Of a stretch of 14,322 nucleotides of DNA, positions 9,340-14,322 are shown piece by piece. The position numbers and the translations under genes are program-made. The notes under the pieces were generated by a model, which was given only the letters and a program-made list of their open reading frames with translations, was not told the origin of the DNA and searched no databases. Location: the NCBI GenBank assembly GCA_023391315.1, contig JAEWBD010000169.1:1-14322 (forward strand), written 5' to 3'. Position 1 is the first letter of the stretch. Each line of letters starts with the position of its first letter. Source of the stretch: Bacteroidota bacterium. Lineage in GTDB: Bacteria; Bacteroidota; Bacteroidia; Chitinophagales; Chitinophagaceae.

Positions 9340-9405
9340 GATATAAAATTTAAATTTTGAATTGATTTTTCAACATGGAGTTGGTTTATGCCGAAAGATA
9401 TTGAT

Positions 9406-9484
9406 AAAAACCTGCCGGATCCCAAACCGGCAGGCGATGTTTAAAAACCTCAACAAAGCTCCAACCCTCCACGGTTAAAAGCTT
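9406..9484 (-). ncRNA. Structured 5' leader of permease 1: two hairpins, second terminator-like
   Basis: Hairpin P1 (9456-9484) pairs AAGCTTTTAACC with GGTTGGAGCTT, using two G-U pairs and one bulge. Hairpin P2 pairs CCTGCCGG (9427-9434) with CCGGCAGG (9411-9418) around an 8-base loop and is followed by five T (9406-9410), the form of an intrinsic terminator inside a leader. No ATG-initiated leader peptide precedes P2. The start codon is about 67 nt further on. Attenuation is an inference; transcript protection by the hairpins is an alternative. Confidence 0.6.
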
Positions 9485-9497
9485 GTGCCAAAACACT

Positions 9498-9512
9498 TCA
9501 ACAGCCGTGCCA
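9498..9512 (-). promoter_or_regulatory. Sigma-54-like -24/-12 promoter of permease 1
   Basis: The minus strand reads TGGCACGGCTGTTGA. The -24 element TGGCACG is a full match to the RpoN consensus, and GG-N10-G spacing is exact. The -12 element is TTGA instead of TTGC, a deviation shared with the permease 2 copy. The start of transcription would fall near 9486, just before the first hairpin. Confidence 0.65.
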
Positions 9513-9564
9513 ATGCCAGAATACCCGTACCGTATGCATTTCAGGAAATCAGGTCAATTAAAAG

Positions 9565-9580
9565 CGTTCGAATGTGAACA
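9565..9580 (-). promoter_or_regulatory. Candidate enhancer-binding-protein dyad (L1)
   Basis: The minus strand reads TGTTCACATTCGAACG, an imperfect dyad of the form TGTyCr-N4-CGnACr that is shared with the permease 2 module. Its centre lies about 86 bp before the predicted start of transcription, a normal distance for sigma-54 activators. The binding protein is unknown. Confidence 0.5.
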
Positions 9581-9600
9581 GTATTTTGTGCGGGAATGAA

Positions 9601-9950
9601 CAAAATTTTAATATGGTATTATTATCAACACTACACACTTTGTTTCAGGCTTCAGTTTTTCTTCAGACTTACGCCTGTATTTTGTTCCTTACAGCCGCTC
9701 ACGTCAGGCAACAGTCCATCCCGGCGGGTAAAGGGCCACAACCGGAAGCAGCTTTTCTGCAAGGCCGTGGCGGCGAACCATCCGGTCCGTCTTTAGATGA
9801 CGGAACCATATTGCCACAAACCGACCGGACATCTTATCCCCTTTTTCAATTGCTCTTTTAAATTGATATGAGTCAAATCACTGCAATCATTAATGAAGAT
9901 CATGTTTTCACAAAATCGTTAGCCGGAACTTCATGTAAAGAATAAATCTT
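9601..9950. other. Upstream region of the small membrane protein gene
   Basis: This stretch holds no convincing gene. It is more GC-rich around 9710-9810 than its flanks and contains a short dyad CCGTC-tttagat-GACGG (9787-9803) and an FNR/CRP-like box (9863-9876). A 25-codon frame starting at 9868 ends just before the next gene and looks fortuitous. Confidence 0.6.
9863..9876. promoter_or_regulatory. FNR/CRP-family-like site upstream of the small membrane protein gene
   Basis: The site reads TTGATATGAGTCAA, a perfect TTGA-N6-TCAA dyad, one base off the FNR core TTGAT-N4-ATCAA. It lies 75 bp before the ATG of the 9951 gene, a workable place for an activator. Such sites occur by chance in AT-rich DNA, and no Crp/Fnr gene is in the window. 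Confidence 0.35.
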
Positions 9951-10442
9951 ATGCATTTACATTTAATGATTACACACTTACCCATCTTTGGTACCATCAT
10001 TGGCCTGCTGCTGCTTTTATACGGCAGGCGCACAGGAAGCTATCATACACAGATGGCTGCCTATACCTTACTACTGGTGGCTGCAGCAGGATGTATTATA
10101 GCTTATTTAACCGGTGAGGCCGCTGAGGAAGTCGCTGAAAATATTCAAGGAATTGAAAAAAACATGATTGAAGAACACGAAGAGTTTGCCAAATTCACAC
10201 TGGTCGCTGCCATCGCACTGGGCATAGGAGCGCTTGCCGGCGCTTATCTAACCTGGAAAAAGTCGCAGTTTACTAATGCAATCCTGACTATCGTCCTTAT
10301 TTTGTCGCTTATCTGTTTTGGAATGTCTGCATGGACAGGTTACCTGGGAGGCCGCATAAGGCACACGGAAATAGACAATGCCGTGATACGTACAGAAAAC
10401 ATACATGGAGAACAGGCCGCTATCAGCATTAAAGGTTCATAA
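9951..10442 (+). CDS. Small four-helix membrane protein, DUF2231-like, function unknown
   Basis: The 163-residue protein has helices at about 6-25, 36-54, 82-101 and 110-129. The N-terminal HLMITHLPIF resembles the H-x-P opening of DUF2231 membrane proteins, and AWTGYLGGRIRH (127-138) resembles their helix-end T-G-x-x-G-G-x-x-x-H block. Histidines H9, H76 (in EEHEEF) and H138 lie at membrane ends and could bind metal or heme, but no CxxCH is present and this is inference. The loop between helices 2 and 3 is acidic (GEAAEEVAE, then EEHEEF). The gene stands alone between the mirrored control modules of the two permeases, with its own candidate FNR-like site upstream and a hairpin downstream. 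The ATG at 9951 follows an A-rich leader. Confidence 0.8.
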   Translation: MHLHLMITHLPIFGTIIGLLLLLYGRRTGSYHTQMAAYTLLLVAAAGCIIAYLTGEAAEEVAENIQGIEKNMIEEHEEFAKFTLVAAIALGIGALAGAYLTWKKSQFTNAILTIVLILSLICFGMSAWTGYLGGRIRHTEIDNAVIRTENIHGEQAAISIKGS

Positions 10443-10473
10443 TTTCGAAAAACGTTCCTCGTTGAATCAGCGC

Positions 10474-10497
10474 CAGGCACTTTTTCTGCCTGATTTT
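10474..10497 (+). terminator. Probable intrinsic terminator of the small membrane protein gene
   Basis: CAGGCA (10474-10479) and TGCCTG (10487-10492) form a 6-bp stem around ctttttc, followed by ATTTT. It begins 32 bp after the stop codon. The stem is short and the T tract is interrupted by one A, so it is moderate evidence. Confidence 0.5.
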
Positions 10498-10632
10498 AAT
10501 CCATTACATTTTTAAACAAAACCGCTTTGATACAGCATCAGCACTTTTTAATCAATACCTGAAACACGCTATGCTGCATGAAATTGTAACATGATTCATG
10601 GGAGAGCAACAACCCGCCTAACCGTTCATGTT

Positions 10633-10660
10633 CGTACAAAAAACTGTCCGCTTCCGTACA
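10633..10660 (+). promoter_or_regulatory. Candidate enhancer-binding-protein site with repeated half-sites (L2)
   Basis: The dyad TGTCCGCTTCCGTACA lies at 10645-10660, and a second CGTACA half-site lies at 10633-10638, exactly 22 bp (about two helical turns) before the one at 10655. The centre of the dyad is about 86 bp before the predicted transcript start, the same as in the other copy. Confidence 0.5.
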
Positions 10661-10712
10661 TTTTTAATCAACCTGATTTTCTGAAATACAGGCTGTACAC
10701 ACATTCCAGTAT

Positions 10713-10727
10713 TGGCATACCTGTTGA
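10713..10727 (+). promoter_or_regulatory. Sigma-54-like -24/-12 promoter of permease 2
   Basis: The sequence TGGCATACCTGTTGA has GG at 10714-10715 and G at 10726, giving the exact GG-N10-G spacing of RpoN promoters. The -12 base after G is A rather than C, as in the permease 1 copy. Predicted start of transcription is near 10739. Confidence 0.6.
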
Positions 10728-10738
10728 GTTTGTCAGAA

Positions 10739-10818
10739 TAAGCTTTTAACCCTGGAGGATTAAAGCTTATTGGGATTTTTAAACATCACCTGCCGGTTAT
10801 GGGGATCCGGCAGTTTTT
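10739..10818 (+). ncRNA. Structured 5' leader of permease 2: two hairpins, second terminator-like
   Basis: P1 (10739-10769) pairs TAAGCTTTTAA with TTAAAGCTTA with one bulge. P2 pairs CTGCCGG (10790-10796) with CCGGCAG (10807-10813) around a 10-base loop and is followed by five T (10814-10818). Relative to the other copy, the P2 stem is identical while the loop length changes from 8 to 10, and P1 replaces two G-U pairs with A-U pairs. The first ATG (10799) is inside the P2 loop, in frame with the permease. Confidence 0.6.
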
Positions 10819-10849
10819 ATCAACGTTCATCCGCCTAAAATCAACTTTT

Positions 10850-13282
10850 ATGTTTAAAAATTATTTCAAAATAGCAGTGCGGTATTTGGTTAAGCAAAAA
10901 ATGTATTCTGCAATAAAAATTGGCGGCTTTGCATTAAGTATTGCTGCCTGTTTGTTGATTGCATTGTATATAAAAGACGAATTGAGCTATGATAAAAACT
11001 GGGTATATGCTGATCGTATTTACAGGATAACAGGTGAATACAACAACAACGGAAAAATTCAAACCGGTAACGATTGGCCCGCACCTATGGCAAAGGCTTT
11101 AAAACAAGATTTTCCTGAGGTAGAAAAGTCCGGACGCTTTATGGATGCGCCGCTTTTTTATGGTGCCGGCAGTAATCAGATAAGACGATCAGATGCAGAA
11201 CAAAATACGTTTGAGCAAGGCTTTAGTTATTCAGACCAGGATATGCTCGATATGCTGCAGGTGCCAATGGTATATGGCGACAGGGCACATGCTTTGAGCG
11301 AGCCAAATACAATGGTGATTTCAAAAAGTAAGGCCGACAAATATTTTCCCAATCAAAATCCGGTTGGAAAAATAATGTTCCTGAACAACGACACAAAGAA
11401 CCCTTATAAAATTGGTGGCGTAATGCAGGACTTTCCAACCACTTCGCATATTCATTACGATTTTCTTTTAACCATGACGGGGCACCAGCTTTGGGATGGT
11501 GAGCAAACTACATGGATGGCGAGTAATTATCCTACTTATGTTTTGCTGAAACCGGGTGCTGATGCTGCACAATTTCAAAATAAACTGCAACAAATTCTTA
11601 CCAAATATTATGTTCCGGCTTTAAAAGCGGAAGGCGATAAACAAGCTGATGATCTTGCTAAAAAAGCAAAACTTTTTATACAGCCTATAACGAACATTCA
11701 TCTTTACTCCGCCAATATTGACGACCGTCTTGAAAAAGGTGATATAAAGTTTGTGTGGCTGTTTGGAGCAATTGCGGTGTTTATTCTTGTAATTGCATGC
11801 ATTAATTTCATCAACCTGTCAACCGCCAAATCCGCTAACCGTGCAAAAGAAGTTGGTTTAAGAAAAGTAGTTGGCTCGCATCGCATCAATCTTATAAAAC
11901 AATTTCTCACCGAATCATTATTGTTTAGTGTTTTGTCTTTTATGCTGGGTTTGTTAATTGCGATATTGCTGCTCCCCTACTTCAATACACTTGCCGCAAA
12001 ACATTTAACCATTCCGTGGACGGCATGGTGGTTACTGCCATTAATGCTTGCTGCAGCCATTTTAATCGGGTTGTTTGCGGGTTTGTATCCATCATTTTAT
12101 TTGTCTTCATTCAAACCTATTAATGTTTTAAAAGGACAGTTGAGCAGGGGCAGTAAAAATTCATTTCTAAGAAACGGGTTAGTTGTTTTTCAATTCACTA
12201 CTTCTATCATCCTTATCATTGGTACCATTGTTATTTATAGTCAAACAAAATATATACTCAATAAAAAAATTGGTTTTGATAAAGACCAGGTGCTACTGAT
12301 ACAGGGAACAAATACGCTTGAAAATAAAAGAGATGCTTTTAAAGATGAGTTGCTGAAATCTTCTGAAATAAAAAGTGTTTCTGTAAGTGATTACCTGCCC
12401 GTAGCCGGCACCAAACGTAATGGCAATACATTTTATAATGAAGGAAAAAAGAAAGAAGATATTGGCGTGTTTGGCCAGATATGGACGGTTGATTATGATT
12501 ATCTCAAAACATTGGGTATGCATATGCTGCAGGGAAGATATTTTTCAAAAGAAATGGCTTCAGATTCGGCTGCAGTAGTTATCAACCAGGCAATGGCAGC
12601 AGAACTTGGCTTAAAGAATCCTGTGGGAAAACGCATAGAAAATGGCTGGCAAAAATTTAATGTGATTGGAGTGATGGAAGACTTCAATTTTGAATCAATG
12701 AAACAAAGTGTAACGCCACTTTGTTTTGGTTTGGGAAATTATAACTCTTCCATTATTTCTGTAAAAATAGCAGGCGCGGATGTAAAAAAAGTTATCAACT
12801 ATGCATCATCCGTTTGGAAAGATTTTTCACCCAATCAACCTTTTCGCTACACGTTTCTTGATGAAAGTTTTGCGAATATGTATGCAGATGTAAAACGTAC
12901 CGGGAGCATCTTCACCAGTTTTGCAATACTTGCCATCATTATCGCATGTCTTGGCTTATTCGCATTATCAGCTTTTATGGCAGAGCAACGTAATAAAGAA
13001 ATCGGCGTCCGCAAAGTGCTTGGCGCCAGTACAGGCGCTATAACATCAATGCTCTCAAAAGATTTTTTGAAACCCGTCATGCTCTCAATTGTTATTGCCT
13101 CTCCTGTTGCATATTGGGCAATGACAAAATGGTTACAGGATTATTCATATCGCATTTCAATAACATGGTGGATGATTGCCATTGCAGGTTTCGCGGCCAT
13201 TATAATTGCGTTGTTAACGATCTGCTTCCAAACCATAAAAGCTGCGATGACAAATCCTGTTAAGTCGTTGCGGGCAGAGTGA
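10850..13282 (+). CDS. FtsX/MacB-type ABC transporter permease (permease 2)
   Basis: The product is 810 residues from ATG 10850. An in-frame ATG at 10799 would add 17 residues, but it lies in the leader hairpin, and MFKNYFKIAVRYL matches the start of permease 1, so 10850 is preferred. TM1 is at about 21-40, followed by a MacB-like periplasmic domain (YDKNWVYADRIYRITGEYNN onward), a first FtsX core with RAKEVGLRKVVGSHR, a second periplasmic domain, and a second FtsX core with RNKEIGVRKVLGAS, ending SLRAE. It is a clear paralogue of permease 1 (shared LSYDK, YRITxEYN, EVGxRK and C-terminal NLR/SLR signatures) but diverged. Like it, it lacks a neighbouring ATPase and is preceded by a sigma-54-like module. 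Substrate unknown. Confidence 0.92.
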   Translation: MFKNYFKIAVRYLVKQKMYSAIKIGGFALSIAACLLIALYIKDELSYDKNWVYADRIYRITGEYNNNGKIQTGNDWPAPMAKALKQDFPEVEKSGRFMDAPLFYGAGSNQIRRSDAEQNTFEQGFSYSDQDMLDMLQVPMVYGDRAHALSEPNTMVISKSKADKYFPNQNPVGKIMFLNNDTKNPYKIGGVMQDFPTTSHIHYDFLLTMTGHQLWDGEQTTWMASNYPTYVLLKPGADAAQFQNKLQQILTKYYVPALKAEGDKQADDLAKKAKLFIQPITNIHLYSANIDDRLEKGDIKFVWLFGAIAVFILVIACINFINLSTAKSANRAKEVGLRKVVGSHRINLIKQFLTESLLFSVLSFMLGLLIAILLLPYFNTLAAKHLTIPWTAWWLLPLMLAAAILIGLFAGLYPSFYLSSFKPINVLKGQLSRGSKNSFLRNGLVVFQFTTSIILIIGTIVIYSQTKYILNKKIGFDKDQVLLIQGTNTLENKRDAFKDELLKSSEIKSVSVSDYLPVAGTKRNGNTFYNEGKKKEDIGVFGQIWTVDYDYLKTLGMHMLQGRYFSKEMASDSAAVVINQAMAAELGLKNPVGKRIENGWQKFNVIGVMEDFNFESMKQSVTPLCFGLGNYNSSIISVKIAGADVKKVINYASSVWKDFSPNQPFRYTFLDESFANMYADVKRTGSIFTSFAILAIIIACLGLFALSAFMAEQRNKEIGVRKVLGASTGAITSMLSKDFLKPVMLSIVIASPVAYWAMTKWLQDYSYRISITWWMIAIAGFAAIIIALLTICFQTIKAAMTNPVKSLRAE

Positions 13283-13325
13283 AGCGGTCAGGCTTTAATG
13301 ATCAAAGCTGCAAAAACCAAATATT

Positions 13326-13350
13326 TGCCGTGTTTATACAAAGCACGGCA
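13326..13350. repeat. Inverted repeat between permease 2 and the degenerate locus
   Basis: TGCCGTG (13326-13332) and CACGGCA (13344-13350) flank an 11-base loop. No T tract follows on the plus strand. It could end the permease 2 message, or be a decayed counterpart of the P2 leader hairpin, since it lies 20 bp before a third permease start. The upstream dyad and -24/-12 box are not visible here. Confidence 0.4.
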
Positions 13351-13369
13351 TACAACTTAAATTATGCCC

Positions 13370-13848
13370 ATGTTCAAAAATTATTTCATTCCAATCAGAA
13401 GTATGTGGAAGAACAGGCTGCATACATTCATCAATATCACAGGGAAAAACCCGTTTGCACATAATCACATATACTTGCTGAATAATGATTTTACAACGCC
13501 TCTTCAATGGTATGTGCAGCCTCAACTGAATGCCTATACCAACCCGGTTATATTACTCACCACACGCTGGACAACGAGCGCCGGTGAAACCTTACCTGGG
13601 CTATGATTACACAACCCCATATTACACAGGTGGGCGATACAACCGCCGGCGGGTTCTCGGATGTGCTTGCGCGTGAACTGCCAAACGGCTGGCTTTACTT
13701 TACCAGTGTTGGCGATTATCGTGATGCCAACGGGAAAAGCATGGAAGGAAAGGGCATTGCGCCTGTGAAAAGAATTGTGAATACGAAAGAAGATATTCAG
13801 AGCGGAAAAGATATGGTGTTGGAAGAAGCGGTTAAAATGCTGGAATAG
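13370..13848 (+). pseudogene. Chimeric remnant: FtsX-type permease N-terminus joined to a frameshifted S41 peptidase C-terminus
   Basis: From ATG 13370 the frame gives MFKNYFIPIRSMWKNRL and HTFINITG, the first ~25 residues of an FtsX-type permease, and then changes in frame to unrelated sequence. From about WYVQPQ (near 13510) it reads like an S41 (tail-specific/tricorn-type) peptidase: PVILLTTRWTTSAGE carries the catalytic Ser motif. The frame stops at 13606, but the next frame continues the peptidase at once with MITQPHITQVGDTTAGG, LPNGWLY and VGDYRDANGKSMEGKGI, to a stop at 13848. Restoring one T at 13592-13593 would give ETFTWAMIT and join both parts. So a deletion fused two genes and a one-base loss broke the rest. 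The exact junction between 13445 and 13510 cannot be set by eye. Expression is doubtful. Confidence 0.8.
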
Positions 13849-14016
13849 AAATGCATGTATCCGAAAGTTAATGAAGGCTTACAAGCAGCAGGTTATCCTC
13901 AGATAAACCCTGAGAGTAAACGCCGGTCGCTGAAGCGGTTGATTGTGATACGATATGTAGTTGCGTGCGCAATAACCTGCATCGAATTGAGAAGCTGGTT
14001 TTCAAAAACGATTTTC
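13849..14016. other. Convergent intergenic gap with small dyads
   Basis: This gap between the peptidase remnant and the convergent universal stress gene contains a 9-bp inverted pair GCAGGTTAT (13888-13896) and ATAACCTGC (13972-13980), a small dyad CTCAG/CTGAG (13898-13914) and TTGCG-tg-CGCAA (13961-13972). None has a proper T tract, so no terminator is called. Confidence 0.4.
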
Positions 14017-14322
14017 TTATTTTCTTACCGGCACTACCAATACAGGAACAGGAGAATGCCTGATCACCCGCTCTGCAACGCTTCCCATCAGGATATGGGA
14101 AAGCCCGGTTCTGCCATGTGTGCCAATTACAATGAGGCTGGCTTCCCATTCATCGCAGGTTTTTTTTATCATATCAGCCGGGGTTCCTTCCTCAATAAAT
14201 GACCACACCTTCTGCTCTTTAAATATATTTTTAATAAGCATCTTCTGGACTTTCTTTAAATCATCCTTTATCATCCCTGTCATTTCACGTGGCGTCACTC
14301 CGCCCTCTGCCATAACGAATGC
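14017..14322 (-). CDS. Universal stress protein (UspA family), N-terminus cut by window edge
   Basis: The frame is open to the right edge; 101 residues are visible, with an internal Met at 14313 that is unlikely to be the start, because the frame continues upstream (AFV) and a Usp domain is about 140 residues. The C-terminal half is typical: EEGTPADMIKKTC, then ASLIVIGTHGRTGLSHILMG and SVAERVIRHSPVPVLVVP, which contains the ATP-binding pattern G-x2-G-x9-G-S in full. ATP-binding Usp proteins are cytoplasmic and linked to stress or energy limitation. It is convergent with the remnant locus and has no visible operon partner; a tandem two-domain Usp is possible because the upstream part is missing. 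Confidence 0.9.
   Translation of the reverse strand, partial: AFVMAEGGVTPREMTGMIKDDLKKVQKMLIKNIFKEQKVWSFIEEGTPADMIKKTCDEWEASLIVIGTHGRTGLSHILMGSVAERVIRHSPVPVLVVPVRK

Larger units (their letters stand above)
9401..9600 (-). promoter_or_regulatory. 200-bp control module of permease 1 (copy L1)
   Basis: Read on the minus strand, this stretch aligns almost colinearly with 10625-10823 on the plus strand. The first 100 bases match at 71 positions without a gap, and the rest matches better with only short indels (200 versus 199 bp in total). It carries, in order, an upstream dyad, a -24/-12 box and two hairpins, each listed separately. Similarity fades on both sides: upstream into unrelated sequence, downstream into a 60-nt AT-rich tail before the GTG. 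The shared block is therefore non-coding control sequence rather than part of a gene duplication that merely drifted. Confidence 0.85.
10625..10823 (+). promoter_or_regulatory. 199-bp control module of permease 2 (copy L2)
   Basis: This is the second copy of the module described at 9401-9600, in the opposite orientation. The part of the 407-bp gap before it (10493-10624) shows nothing recognisable. The end of the module, TTTTTATCAA, is identical in both copies; after it the two sequences diverge, and the ATG of permease 2 comes 26 bp later. Confidence 0.85.

Noticed and set aside
9574..9861. A 95-codon plus-strand frame with a hydrophobic stretch
   Set aside because: Its first part overlaps the control module of permease 1, its composition is not protein-like after residue 50, and no family is recognisable.
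9868..9945. A 25-codon frame ending just before the 9951 gene
   Set aside because: Too short to distinguish from chance; no motif, no hydrophobic segment, and its start overlaps the FNR-like dyad.
9401..10823. Inverted ~200-bp copies as ends of a mobile element or an invertible segment
   Set aside because: The copies are too diverged for recent transposition or efficient recombination, there is no transposase or recombinase, and their internal order matches promoter-plus-leader function.
10799..10849. ATG 10799 as the start of permease 2
   Set aside because: It lies in the loop of the leader hairpin, and the 17 extra residues have no counterpart in permease 1 or in the family's usual start.
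13888..13980. 9-bp inverted pair as remains of an insertion sequence
   Set aside because: Only 9 bp, 75 bp apart, no target duplication or transposase sequence; chance is plausible in this gap.
13855..14202. A 115-codon plus-strand frame after the peptidase remnant
   Set aside because: Its second half is antisense to the well-supported universal stress gene, and the first half has no recognisable family.

Overview
The window looks like a chromosomal stretch from a Bacteroidota bacterium, probably of the Chitinophagales/Chitinophagaceae. The evidence is a SusC/SusD outer-membrane pair, long duplicated FtsX/MacB-type permeases without an adjacent ATPase, A-rich leaders without clear Shine-Dalgarno sites, and moderate-to-low GC. 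The genus assignment is inference only.

Left block (1-6551, all minus strand, read right to left): a compact operon of a SusC/RagA TonB-linked porin, a SusD-like lipoprotein, a secreted alkaline-phosphatase-superfamily phosphoesterase, and an HD-domain oxygenase of the PhnZ/TmpB type that runs off the left edge. Gaps are 10, 65 and 4 bp. The gene set suggests import of a phosphorus-containing, possibly phosphonate-containing, compound across the outer membrane, ester hydrolysis outside the cytoplasm, and oxidative C-P bond cleavage inside. No regulator or phosphonate hydroxylase is visible.

Middle block (6943-13282): two paralogous FtsX-type permeases point away from each other (6943-9339 minus, 10850-13282 plus) around a small four-helix membrane protein (9951-10442 plus). 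The most striking non-coding signal is here. Each permease is preceded by the same nearly colinear ~200-bp module (9401-9600 minus and 10625-10823 plus). In order it holds an upstream dyad with repeated half-sites, a sigma-54-like -24/-12 promoter with exact GG-N10-G spacing, a first hairpin at the predicted transcript start, and a terminator-like hairpin with a T tract before the start codon. Two permeases thus appear to share one regulatory logic: sigma-54 plus an enhancer-binding protein, possibly with attenuation in the 5' leader.

Right block (13283-14322): a degenerate locus in which the first ~25 codons of a third FtsX-type permease run in frame into the C-terminal part of an S41 peptidase, which then has a one-base frameshift. 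A convergent universal stress protein gene is cut by the right edge.

No tRNA, rRNA, CRISPR array, insertion sequence or phage gene was seen.
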